From: an uncultured Muribaculaceae bacterium
GTDB lineage: Bacteria; Bacteroidota; Bacteroidia; Bacteroidales; Muribaculaceae
Assembly: GCA_910579185.1 (NCBI GenBank)
Contig: CAJTTG010000013.1
Coordinates: forward strand, 1 to 35,409
Length of the DNA: 35,409 nucleotides
Direction of reading: 5' to 3'
This document shows positions 7,405 to 14,272 of this stretch, in pieces. The translations under genes and the position numbers were made by a program. The notes beneath the pieces were generated by a model. The model made no database searches, had not been told where the DNA came from, and saw nothing but the letters and a program-made list of their open reading frames with translations. Within the stretch, counting starts at the first letter, position 1, and every line of letters begins with the position of its first letter.

Positions 7405-7468
7405 ATGAGCAAATATTTAGATCTTTATAACGAAGTTGTTGAACGGCTCAGTAAAGAGCCGGAATTGC
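7405..7468 (+). pseudogene. 5' fragment of a paralogue of the cytosolic protein at 2965-3687
   Basis: The ATG at 7405 opens a frame starting MSKYLDLYNEVVERLSKEP, which aligns without gaps to the first 19 residues of the protein at 2965. After about 21 codons the match stops exactly where the second 490-bp repeat begins (7469), so the gene was cut by the duplication. It follows the remnant at 7251-7376 in the same order as the intact pair upstream. Confidence 0.75.
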
Positions 7469-7958
7469 AAGTTAATCAGTGGCCGTTACGCATGTGTCAC
7501 AGGCAAAAAAACGTATATTTGAAGATGGTGATTTTATGCGATTTAGAATGAAAATAATAACCTGATTATGAAATTTATATTATACGGGCAAAATCTGCTA
7601 TTTAGCAAACTGGGATCGGATATGCCATGGGTCAATATGTCATTTGCTATCGGTGCATTGATGGGCATTATCCTTGAGTCTCTGATTAGATCGTTGTATG
7701 AGAAACAATACCATGAGAAACTGCCGATAGACCACATGATATCCTTTGTTGGATTAATCTTGGTTATGGTCGGTGGGCTGCTGATTGTGACATATTTATA
7801 TGGCGACAAAATTGTAAAAACCGGGGATAAATACAGTACACGCAAGCGGCAGTGGTCGATAATGTGTGCGGCCGTGGTTGATGTTCTCTTGTTGTATGGC
7901 TTTATCAGAATATGAGGTTTGTAAGACGGAGCACGTCCCGTCCTCTTTTCCGGATCAG
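7469..7958 (+). repeat. 490-bp near-identical tandem duplication, copy 2
   Basis: Partner of 6790-7279. Its left end cuts the gene fragment at 7405; its right end stops after about 40 bases of the 2385-family tail and is followed within about 35 bases by a REP-like hairpin. Confidence 0.93.
7568..7915 (+). CDS. Three-helix membrane protein, copy 2 of a duplicated gene
   Basis: Encodes 115 residues, nearly identical to the product at 6889-7236, with the same three hydrophobic stretches and a basic segment between helices two and three (GDKIVKTGDKYSTRKRQ). The frame is intact from ATG to TGA. The high identity, including noncoding flanks, points to a recent duplication. The family is unknown; an immunity role is inferred from context only. 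Confidence 0.75.
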   Translation: MKFILYGQNLLFSKLGSDMPWVNMSFAIGALMGIILESLIRSLYEKQYHEKLPIDHMISFVGLILVMVGGLLIVTYLYGDKIVKTGDKYSTRKRQWSIMCAAVVDVLLLYGFIRI

Positions 7959-7975
7959 AACCGAAATTAGCACTA

Positions 7976-8209
7976 ATGCTGACGGTTCGGTATACGGCTC
8001 GGAGAGCCGTTACCCCGACAGGGCTGACAAATGGGGCGAGTGAAGCGTTGAGAAACTATATTTATATAATACTTGAAAACAAAAAGCATCTTTGCAGCTT
8101 AGAAGTTGGTAATAATGAATATTATATGTATATTCGAACACCAATGGCGAAAGCTAAAATTAAGGGTATCGCGGAGAGGTATGGATTGTATCTTGATCCC
8201 CGAGGCTAA
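7976..8209 (+). CDS. Small ORF reading out of a REP-like element; probably a gene fragment
   Basis: An open frame of 77 codons. The first 22 or so are translated from the REP-like repeat (7990-8047), so the N-terminus is not a real protein start. The remaining 50 residues (from RNYIYIILENKKHLCSLEV onward) look protein-like, with alternating hydrophobic residues and a charged end (AKIKGIAERYGLYLDPRG). This could be the C-terminal part of a gene truncated by insertion of the repeat. It ends 17 bases before the next ATG. No family is recognised. Confidence 0.35.
   Translation: MLTVRYTARRAVTPTGLTNGASEALRNYIYIILENKKHLCSLEVGNNEYYMYIRTPMAKAKIKGIAERYGLYLDPRG
7994..8010. repeat. REP-like hairpin, copy 1
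   Basis: ACGGCTCGGAGAGCCGT, a perfect 7-bp inverted repeat with a GGA loop. It is followed by TTACCCCGACAGGGCTGACA and then ATGGGGCGAGTG. The same 17-mer occurs at 31162, 32550 and 32758, each preceded by similar sequence and followed by TTACCC. Confidence 0.85.
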
Positions 8210-8226
8210 ATATCAGGAGACCGCTA

Positions 8227-8652
8227 ATGAAAAAGACCGCGCGAAGAAGATTAGTAGTATTGGCTTTGTGTTTGGTGGTCGGTTTGGCCATCGTCCTGCT
8301 ATGGGATGCAATCGGCTATGCGTATGGCTTTGCAACGGCTGTGGATAAGGAGCATGGCAGGATAAAGGAAATGACGGAGGAATGGGTATTCCAAGGAAAG
8401 GTGACGGATGTTGCAGAGAATGTGGTTGCTATGGAGATCCGCTCACGGAACACGCCCCGGTTTCTGCCGAAAGAATATATGCCGTCCTACCACGTTCCGA
8501 TAGGCGTTGATGATTCAACGGGATTTGAAATAGAGTATGTTTGCCGTGATAGTCAATCAATGATCCGTGTTGGGGATCCGGTTTCCAAAGTTGCCGGAAC
8601 GACGGCTGTCAGAATCGGGGAGCATGATTATGAGCTTGTTCCATGGGATTGA
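8227..8652 (+). CDS. Single-pass membrane-anchored hypothetical protein
   Basis: Encodes 141 residues. A basic start (MKKTARRR) is followed by one hydrophobic helix (LVVLALCLVVGLAIVLLW, residues 9-26) and a soluble domain of about 110 residues that should face the periplasm. The soluble part alternates hydrophobic and charged residues and looks beta-rich (VFQGKVTDVAENVVAMEI, VGDPVSKVAGTTAVRI). It is not recognised. Its place between a damaged fragment and two paralogous lipoproteins suggests it is part of the immunity array, but no specific evidence links it to a toxin. Confidence 0.7.
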   Translation: MKKTARRRLVVLALCLVVGLAIVLLWDAIGYAYGFATAVDKEHGRIKEMTEEWVFQGKVTDVAENVVAMEIRSRNTPRFLPKEYMPSYHVPIGVDDSTGFEIEYVCRDSQSMIRVGDPVSKVAGTTAVRIGEHDYELVPWD

Positions 8653-8787
8653 TGTACGGACAATCGTTATTAACCGATAATTTGATAATCAGAGTGTTTA
8701 ATAATATGGCGAGAGTGTATGTGTCTGAATTGTCTTAATATTTATGATGGTAAAGAGGTCAGTGACGAGTTTTAATTTGAGAAGGAA

Positions 8788-9507
8788 ATGATGAAGCTAA
8801 TAAGATTAATTCCAATTGCATTTGCTGTCTATGCCTTTCTGTCCTGTACAGGAGGGGATGGAGACAGGCACTTGTCGGATTCGTTGGCTAACAGATATTA
8901 TGATGAGGCTACGGGCTATATCGAACGATATGTGTTCAGTTGCCCTACAGACTCGGATGGAAATATGATCTCCTTAAATCCTGATACGGAAATGCTGGAT
9001 TCAGCCCTGATCCGCATAAACAGGATTATAGCGATGGATTCTACGAACATGAAGGCTCGTTTCAGAAAATACGGAATATTCTATCTGAAGCAATCGTATG
9101 ATTCGGCTCTATCGGTTGTTGAACAGAAAAAAGTCAGGGAGTACACATCCAAGGAATTCTATGACAAATATCCTGATGTGGTCATTAATTCCACTAAAGC
9201 GAGGATCTATGAACAAGCCGGAGACACTATAGGTAGAAACCGATTCTTGGATCAAATTGTCATCGGTTTGGGCGAGATCGTCAAGGGAAAAGAAATGACG
9301 GATCTACTGAATAAGGATGCTAATATTCTTTATGATATGCGATATGTAGCGGTAGTCCATTATTTTTATTTTCTGAATATCTTAAATCATGAAGCGGCGG
9401 TCGCTGAACTGAAAGATTTTGCAAAACTTTATCCACATCAAGAAGAGGTGCTGATTCTCATTCTACGATCCATTAAAACGCCTCTTATTTATCCAACGTT
9501 GATTTGA
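8788..9507 (+). CDS. TPR-like lipoprotein, paralogue of the next gene
   Basis: Encodes 239 residues. The signal ends in a lipobox (FLSC, Cys at about residue 20), so it is a periplasm-facing lipoprotein. The rest is helical with TPR-like pieces (LDSALIRINRIIAMDSTN, then YDSALSVVEQKK). It shares its whole plan with the next gene: LDSAL-I-K/R, YDSAL-V, RNR-L--I, and a C-terminus with YP-Q-E-LI and -YPTLI/WPTVL. The two genes are separated by 7 bases, so this is a tandem gene duplication with considerable divergence. Possibly an immunity or stress-related protein; function is not known from sequence. The 135 bases upstream hold no recognisable gene. Confidence 0.75.
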   Translation: MMKLIRLIPIAFAVYAFLSCTGGDGDRHLSDSLANRYYDEATGYIERYVFSCPTDSDGNMISLNPDTEMLDSALIRINRIIAMDSTNMKARFRKYGIFYLKQSYDSALSVVEQKKVREYTSKEFYDKYPDVVINSTKARIYEQAGDTIGRNRFLDQIVIGLGEIVKGKEMTDLLNKDANILYDMRYVAVVHYFYFLNILNHEAAVAELKDFAKLYPHQEEVLILILRSIKTPLIYPTLI

Positions 9508-9514
9508 AAATGAT

Positions 9515-10261
9515 ATGAAAATGAAGTTTATAAATATACCAATAGTAGCGGTTGTGCTTTCGATGATGATAATATCTGCGGTGACAGCAGGTTGTGGTGA
9601 TTCGTCGGGATGGACGGTGACGGATTCATTTGCTCGGGCGGAGAAACTGAGGATCAATGACTATGTCACGCAGTATATGTTTGCTTGCCAGGATATATCC
9701 GACGATAATAACTTCCGTCTGTCGGATAAAAAATATCTGCTTGATTCCGCACTGGCGATAAATAAGAAGCTGCTGATGTTGCAGCCGACAAAGGGCTATC
9801 ATGTAGCTACAAAATTCGGGCTGTTGTTCTTCTATCAGGAATACGATTCAGCCCTGACGGTTCTCAACGAGAGTAAGAGACTGCAACAATATCTATCTCA
9901 TGTCGAATATCCAGGATATCCTGATATTTTAAGACTGCATGTTGAAGCATGCAAGGCAGAACTCGATTCCAACTATACGGAGCGCAACCGTCTGCTGGAG
10001 GGAATCGTGTCCAAGCTTGAACCGGTTGTCAAGAAGGCAGATGAAAGAAACATATTCAGAGAGATCAAGGGATTGGATATCTTCAGTTTCTATGAATCCC
10101 ATCTGTATATTGATTACATATTTTATATGAGCAAGATAGATCCGGAGAAAGCACAAATGGTGTTCGATCAGTTTATGGAACGTTATCCTGATCAGACAGA
10201 GTTGATCTTATTCATAAAGCAACGCCTTGAACTGTCTTTGACCTGGCCAACGGTGTTGTAA
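9515..10261 (+). CDS. TPR-like lipoprotein, paralogue of the previous gene
   Basis: Encodes 248 residues with a lipoprotein signal (lipobox TAGC, Cys at about residue 27). The mature part is helical, with a TPR-like helical pair around YDSALTVLNESKRLQQY and a conserved end (YPDQTELILFIKQRLELSL). It is a diverged paralogue of the product at 8788-9507. It is the last gene of the accessory plus-strand run and is followed by a strong hairpin at 10332-10370. Helical-repeat lipoproteins could bind a toxin, but no cognate toxin is next to it. Confidence 0.75.
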   Translation: MKMKFINIPIVAVVLSMMIISAVTAGCGDSSGWTVTDSFARAEKLRINDYVTQYMFACQDISDDNNFRLSDKKYLLDSALAINKKLLMLQPTKGYHVATKFGLLFFYQEYDSALTVLNESKRLQQYLSHVEYPGYPDILRLHVEACKAELDSNYTERNRLLEGIVSKLEPVVKKADERNIFREIKGLDIFSFYESHLYIDYIFYMSKIDPEKAQMVFDQFMERYPDQTELILFIKQRLELSLTWPTVL

Positions 10262-10331
10262 CTTCCATCACATTTTTACGTTGAACAGGTTGCAGCGGTA
10301 TTGCTATCGCCGGCTGTGATTGTTGGAAATA

Positions 10332-10370
10332 CGGGAGGCACATCCAATGCTGTAGTGGATGCGCCTCCCG
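10332..10370. terminator. Bidirectional terminator-like hairpin
   Basis: CGGGAGGCACATCCA pairs with TGGATGCGCCTCCCG (15-bp stem with one A/G exception that can wobble on one strand), loop of 9 nt. It lies between the convergent genes ending at 10261 (+) and 10397 (-). The following plus-strand bases contain a short TTTT. Confidence 0.75.
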
Positions 10371-10396
10371 GTATGTTTTGGGGTGTGTGGAGGATG

Positions 10397-10618
10397 CTAT
10401 TTTTCTTCTTTGCGGAGGACGGTGCGCACTTTGTCGACGGCTATTGCGATGGCATCGAGCAGACGCAGGGCTTCTTCCGAGCGAACCCGATCAATGTGGA
10501 GCTCAACGAGCTCTTTGATCACTTGCTCTATCTCTTTCATCGAGTATTCTTTCAGGTCAACCTCCTCGCGGTCGACCAGCCGGCGTAGCAGCGGCTTCTT
10601 ATCTTCTTTCTTTGACAT
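10397..10618 (-). CDS. Small charged helical protein of unknown function
   Basis: Encodes 73 residues, highly charged and predicted fully helical (KEYSMKEIEQVIKELVELH, then RSEEALRLLDAIAIAVDK), with heptad-like spacing that suggests a coiled coil or small dimer. It has no signal peptide. It lies downstream of queC on the same strand, 73 bases away, so it may be co-transcribed. No family is recognised. The antisense frame is longer but is a shadow: this frame has a natural ATG and balanced residue usage. Confidence 0.65.
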   Translation of the reverse strand: MSKKEDKKPLLRRLVDREEVDLKEYSMKEIEQVIKELVELHIDRVRSEEALRLLDAIAIAVDKVRTVLRKEEK

Positions 10619-10691
10619 GACGGGGATTTTTAAATGTGTGTTCAGTTTCTTTGTGCTTAAACTAAAACACGCTGTCCCCGGATCTGGTTCA

Positions 10692-11339
10692 TCAGCAGTC
10701 GGGAGTGAGGCCGGCGGCTATCATAGCCTCGCGACGTTCGACGCATGTGCCGCAGCGTCCGCAGTGTTTTTCGCCACCCTTGTAGCAAGAGTAGGTCAGG
10801 GAGTAGTCCACGCCGATGGCGGCTCCGCGACGTGCAATGTCGTTTTTGGTCAGGTTGGTGTAGGGGGCGCGGAGCTCGATGTTGTCGTAGGTTCCTTCGG
10901 CGATGGCTCCTGCCATGGCGCGGATGAACCCGTCGCGGCAGTCGGGGTAGATGGCGTGGTCGCCTCCATGGTTGGCTATCATCACGGCTTTAAGGCCGTG
11001 GCTTTCGGCCAGTCCGGCGGCCACGCTGAGCATGATTCCGTTGCGGAACGGCACAACGGTGGATCGCATGTTGTCGTCCTGATAATGCCCCTCGGGGATG
11101 GCTTCGGCGCCGCTCAGAAGGGAGCTTTCAAAGTATTTTCCCATGAATGCGAGGTCGATCTCCACCAGCTCTATGCCGAGGCATCGGCAGTTCTCGCGAG
11201 CGCATGCGGCCTCCCGGGCGTTGTGGTTGGCTCCATAATTGAAATTGACGGCCAATGCTATCTCGGAGGCAAATTCATAGAGCATTGTCGTGGAGTCCAT
11301 GCCTCCCGACAGCACTAATACGGCATCTTTCATATCCAT
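10692..11339 (-). CDS. queC: 7-cyano-7-deazaguanine synthase QueC
   Basis: Encodes 215 residues. QueC converts 7-carboxy-7-deazaguanine and ammonia to preQ0 using ATP, in the pathway to queuosine in tRNA. The N-terminus holds the PP-loop ATP motif (LVLSGGMDSTT, residues 8-18). The C-terminus holds the four zinc cysteines (Cys185 and the CGRCGTC cluster at 193, 196 and 199). The middle has the conserved VPFRNGIML and the aspartate- and histidine-rich NHGGDHAIYPDCR. Length is normal. The gene begins 6 bases after queF ends, so both are in one operon. The start could be Met1 or Met3; both are cytosolic starts. Confidence 0.96.
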   Translation of the reverse strand: MDMKDAVLVLSGGMDSTTMLYEFASEIALAVNFNYGANHNAREAACARENCRCLGIELVEIDLAFMGKYFESSLLSGAEAIPEGHYQDDNMRSTVVPFRNGIMLSVAAGLAESHGLKAVMIANHGGDHAIYPDCRDGFIRAMAGAIAEGTYDNIELRAPYTNLTKNDIARRGAAIGVDYSLTYSCYKGGEKHCGRCGTCVERREAMIAAGLTPDC

Positions 11340-11345
11340 CTGCTT

Positions 11346-11831
11346 TTAGATAGTCATGCCGCTGACGGCTGCTTTCATCTGGTCGATGCGTCGCGAACGG
11401 GCGAGATCCTGATGCTCATCGTCGGCATAGTTGGCAAAGGGATAGATCGATATGCCGCCGCGCGGAGTGAAGATTCCGGTCACTTCAAGATAGCGCGGAT
11501 TCATGAGGCGCACGAGGTCTTTCATGATTATGTTGACGCAGTCCTCGTGGAAATCGCCATGGTTGCGGAAGCTGAACAGATAGAGTTTCAGGCTCTTGCT
11601 CTCAACCATGTCCTCGCGCGGAATGTAGGTGATTATGATCTTGGCGAAGTCGGGCTGTCCGGTCTTGGGGCAGAGGGAGGTGAACTCCGGGCAGTTGAAA
11701 GTGACTACGTATTCATTCTCCGGATGCTTGTTCTTGAAAGTCTCAAGGATTTCCGGGGCGTATTCTGTGGGGTATTTCACGCCTGTGTTTCCGAGCAGGC
11801 TGACCCCTTGAAGTTCGTTTTCGTTTCTCAT
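11346..11831 (-). CDS. queF: NADPH-dependent 7-cyano-7-deazaguanine reductase QueF
   Basis: Encodes 161 residues from the ATG at 11831; the frame stays open to a TTG at 11852, but that extension overlaps the promoter-like element. QueF reduces preQ0 to preQ1 in queuosine synthesis. The short length marks the single-domain (unimodular) type. Visible motifs are CPEFTSLCPKTGQPD with the catalytic Cys at about residue 54 and Asp61, the NADPH-binding ESKSLKLYLFSFRNHGDFHE, and the C-terminal FTPRGGISIYPF. The gene is followed 6 bases on by queC. No clear preQ1 riboswitch can be seen in the short leader. Confidence 0.96.
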   Translation of the reverse strand: MRNENELQGVSLLGNTGVKYPTEYAPEILETFKNKHPENEYVVTFNCPEFTSLCPKTGQPDFAKIIITYIPREDMVESKSLKLYLFSFRNHGDFHEDCVNIIMKDLVRLMNPRYLEVTGIFTPRGGISIYPFANYADDEHQDLARSRRIDQMKAAVSGMTI

Positions 11832-11849
11832 CGGTTGCAAATATTTCTG

Positions 11850-11857
11850 CAAAATTA
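11850..11857 (-). promoter_or_regulatory. Bacteroidota-type -7 element for queF-queC
   Basis: Minus strand reads TAATTTTG here (TAnnTTTG), with TTGG about 21 nt upstream on the same strand. It lies 18 bases before the queF ATG, implying a very short leader. Confidence 0.55.
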
Positions 11858-11885
11858 CAAAAATACCGCCACACTCTCCAACATT

Positions 11886-12620
11886 CTATTTCTTCTCGCC
11901 GCAAAGCTGGGAATAGAGCGTCAGGATCTGGCGTCCGTAGTTGGGGTTCATGGCCCACCGGTTGCTCAGGTCGTGCCACGATGAGGCCACTCCGCGCTTG
12001 ACGAGCGAGAATCTGGGGTCGAGCAGCGGCTCGCCGCTGGGGAGGGGGTCTGTGGAGGCGTAGGCATAGAGATGCTGAAGATGTGCGCGTACGCCATCCT
12101 CGATGGTCTCGAACGAGGCTCCGCGCTGTCCGCGGCCTGTCACGCCCAGACCGCAGTAGTTGTGCTGGTCGGGGGTCACAGCGGTGCCGTCGGCAAAGCG
12201 GAACCATCCCGTCTCTATGATGGCCTGACAGAGAGCCACGTCGCCGCGGATGCCATAGGAGCGTCCGATGGAGAGGAACGCCTCGGCTATCTCTATGGGG
12301 AAGTCGGCGTTGTGGCGACGCACGAACAGCCATAGTGTCCGGGCATCGATCTGCGCTTCGCCGAGGATCGATTCGGGGGAGGCTTCCGAAGCCAATGCTG
12401 TGGTGGCGATCATGGCGGTCTCAGCCTGTTGGGAGGGTTGCAGCAGGTCGGGCATGTCGGGGCTGAGGCATATCTTCGCCTTGTCCTTGCGCGGCGATTT
12501 GGCCGGAGTGGAGTAGACCGGCTCCCACACGTCGTAATCGTCGTCGTCCTCCCACGATGAGGCTGCGGCGGTGGCGGTCCCGACGGCAAGGATTATAAGA
12601 GTGAGCAGAGGTGATTTCAT
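11886..12620 (-). CDS. Secreted glucosaminidase-domain protein (GH73-like)
   Basis: Encodes 244 residues. A signal peptide (MKSPLLTLIILAVGTATAAA) is followed by an acidic, low-complexity linker of about 70 residues (WEDDDDYDVWEP). The glucosaminidase domain covers about residues 90-243: FPIEIAEAFLSIGRSYGIRG, then ALCQAIIETGWFRF with the likely catalytic Glu136, then NYCGLGV and FETIEDGVRAHLQHLYAYA. Members of PF01832 cut N-acetylglucosaminyl bonds in peptidoglycan, so the enzyme should act in the periplasm on the cell wall. The gene lies 40 bases after the C1 peptidase gene on the same strand and may share its transcript. Confidence 0.9.
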   Translation of the reverse strand: MKSPLLTLIILAVGTATAAASSWEDDDDYDVWEPVYSTPAKSPRKDKAKICLSPDMPDLLQPSQQAETAMIATTALASEASPESILGEAQIDARTLWLFVRRHNADFPIEIAEAFLSIGRSYGIRGDVALCQAIIETGWFRFADGTAVTPDQHNYCGLGVTGRGQRGASFETIEDGVRAHLQHLYAYASTDPLPSGEPLLDPRFSLVKRGVASSWHDLSNRWAMNPNYGRQILTLYSQLCGEKK

Positions 12621-12660
12621 GAGCTAATGTGTGATGGACTTTACAACGCGCCCGGCAGCG

Positions 12661-14055
12661 TTATTGTTCGTCGCTGAACATCGGATCCCAAGCCGGGAGC
12701 ATCTCCGGTTTCTGCTTGAGAATGTCGAGGATGTTCTGGGGAACGTATTTCTTGTTGACCACGAGCCGGAACATGTATTCGTCGAACCATCGGTCGGTCA
12801 TCACGAGGTGGCCGTCGTTGGCTCCCGGTCCCCAGCTGTTCTCTACCATCCATCGCGTGGGACGTCCGTCTGCGTCGAGATCCACGGCCATAAGTGTCAT
12901 GGCGTGGGACGATGCGCTGGCAAATGTTCGGATGCGGTCGGCTTTGTCCATGCCGAAGGTGGTGCCGAAAAGGTCGCCGTAGTTGTAGTTGTCAACATCG
13001 AGCAGACCACGGGTGCGGTCGATCGACTGACCTACGTCGCAAGAGAAATACATCATCATCGAGTCCTTGATCGACTTGATGGCAGCCTGCTTTATATCTT
13101 CGGTCGGCAGATTGATGTAGGTCCAGTTGTCGCCGTCGTAGGTGTGGCGGTCGAGGTCTATCTCGTAGAGCTTGTAGTAGGGGCGCGTGGGGTCGTTCAT
13201 CAGCATCACGTAGTTGCCGCGCAGGTCGTCGCCGCAATATTCGGCATAGAATTCCCGGGGAGTGTAGCGTCGGCGGTCGATCACGTTTCCGCGCGCGTCT
13301 TTCCGTGTCCATTCAAATTCCGTCGGCGGCACGCCGAGTGTCAGGGCGAGCATGCGGTAGATCTCCGCGAGCATGGTCTCTTTCTGCTGTTCGACGGCTT
13401 TTGCTTTTGCTCCGTCGGCGAGGCTCTTGCGCAGCGCGAGGCCATCTTCACGCAGTTTCAGCGAGATCAGACGCCGTAGCTGAGCCGTGTTGTTGCTGCT
13501 GTAGGTCTCGGGCCATACGTCGGCAGGAACTACACCATATTTCATCACGTTTTCTGAGAATCCGGTGTATTGTCCGCCGTCGCTGAGCGGATTTTTGAAT
13601 AGCCATTCCACCTTTTTGTCGTCCATCGGCAGCTTGTGGGTGTCGATGATCGTCTGAAGGAAGAGGTTGGCTTTCTCAAGCTGATCGTAGAAGAAATTAT
13701 AGTTCTGCGACAGTTCCAGCTTCGGCAGGTTGTGGCGGTCCATCATACGGGCGCGCAGCACGTTGAGGCCGGTGAACAGCCAGCATCGTCCGGACGACTT
13801 CTGGTTGGTGATGCCCTTGCTGTTGACGCGGTCGGTGAACGTAGCGTCGACGGCTCCGGCATTGTCGGCGTTCTTGGCCAGGGTGTTGATGTCGGTCTGA
13901 CTGATGGCATTGCGCAGGGCGCGGTCGGCAGGCGTTGCCTCCCAGCTTGCCCTGAGGCGTTGCAGGGTCTGCTCGGAAAGTCCTCCTTTGTCGGCTCCGG
14001 ATATGGCGGCGGCACTGCATGCAAAAAGGATTGCGGCTGCAAAAATTCTTTTCAT
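12661..14055 (-). CDS. Exported C1 papain-like peptidase (aminopeptidase C/bleomycin hydrolase family)
   Basis: Encodes 464 residues. The family has a papain fold with a Cys-His-Asn triad; all three are visible: Cys at about 91 (QKSSGRCWLF), His at about 383 (ASSHAMTLMAV) and Asn at about 405 (VENSWG). The long insertion between Cys and His is typical of the C1B peptidases. Unlike the classical cytosolic enzyme, it begins with a signal peptide (MKRIFAAAILFACSAAAISG), so it probably works in the periplasm; a Cys at residue 13 makes a lipoprotein possible but the context is not an ideal lipobox. Secreted forms are common in Bacteroidales. The start is unambiguous. Confidence 0.93.
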   Translation of the reverse strand: MKRIFAAAILFACSAAAISGADKGGLSEQTLQRLRASWEATPADRALRNAISQTDINTLAKNADNAGAVDATFTDRVNSKGITNQKSSGRCWLFTGLNVLRARMMDRHNLPKLELSQNYNFFYDQLEKANLFLQTIIDTHKLPMDDKKVEWLFKNPLSDGGQYTGFSENVMKYGVVPADVWPETYSSNNTAQLRRLISLKLREDGLALRKSLADGAKAKAVEQQKETMLAEIYRMLALTLGVPPTEFEWTRKDARGNVIDRRRYTPREFYAEYCGDDLRGNYVMLMNDPTRPYYKLYEIDLDRHTYDGDNWTYINLPTEDIKQAAIKSIKDSMMMYFSCDVGQSIDRTRGLLDVDNYNYGDLFGTTFGMDKADRIRTFASASSHAMTLMAVDLDADGRPTRWMVENSWGPGANDGHLVMTDRWFDEYMFRLVVNKKYVPQNILDILKQKPEMLPAWDPMFSDEQ

Positions 14056-14093
14056 GGCGTTCAGTGAAATGATGGTTTGATTGATATTTCTTG

Positions 14094-14101
14094 CAAAAAT
14101 A
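14094..14101 (-). promoter_or_regulatory. Bacteroidota-type -7 element for the C1 peptidase gene
   Basis: Minus strand reads TATTTTTG (TAnnTTTG), 38 bases before the ATG. It lies in an inverted repeat (TGCAAAAAT, 3-nt gap, ATTTTTTGCA, one extra T), which may be a regulator site or chance in AT-rich DNA. No clear TTG at the -33 distance. Confidence 0.45.
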
Positions 14102-14153
14102 CGATTTTTTGCAGGGTAAATGATATTTCTTTAAAGAATTTTTTCCATAATAG

Positions 14154-14184
14154 TTGGCTGGATGGTTAATTTCCTTTAATTTTG
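14154..14184 (+). promoter_or_regulatory. Bacteroidota-type promoter for sdhCAB
   Basis: TTG at 14154-14156 and TAATTTTG at 14177-14184 with 20 nt between: a full match to the -33/-7 pattern. It implies a leader of about 80 bases before sdhC. It is divergent from the peptidase promoter. Confidence 0.75.
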
Positions 14185-14272
14185 CACTGAGCAAAAACCG
14201 CCGTGGAGAGCCAGGCGGAACCGGAAAGCCAATCATATTAATTCAAATTATATTTCTAAATCCCTATCATCT

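Noticed and set aside
1..10261. Insertion sequence or integrase as the cause of rearrangements in the RHS region
   Set aside because: No transposase or integrase frame was found; repeats alone account for the visible rearrangements.
10359..11318. Long plus-strand frame of 319 codons opposite queC
   Set aside because: Runs antisense through queC and the small ORF, whose families or codon patterns are clear; its translation is Ser/Arg/Val-rich without a recognisable domain.
11832..11852. TTG start for queF at 11852
   Set aside because: The start would fall on the promoter-like TAATTTTG; the ATG at 11831 gives a standard QueF N-terminus.
11832..11885. preQ1 riboswitch upstream of queF
   Set aside because: The space between the promoter-like element and the ATG is about 18 bases, too short for the aptamer, and no fitting stem-loop is visible.
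12631..13479. Plus-strand frame of 282 codons opposite the C1 peptidase gene
   Set aside because: Antisense shadow of a gene with an intact catalytic triad; composition is typical of reverse-frame translation in GC-rich DNA.
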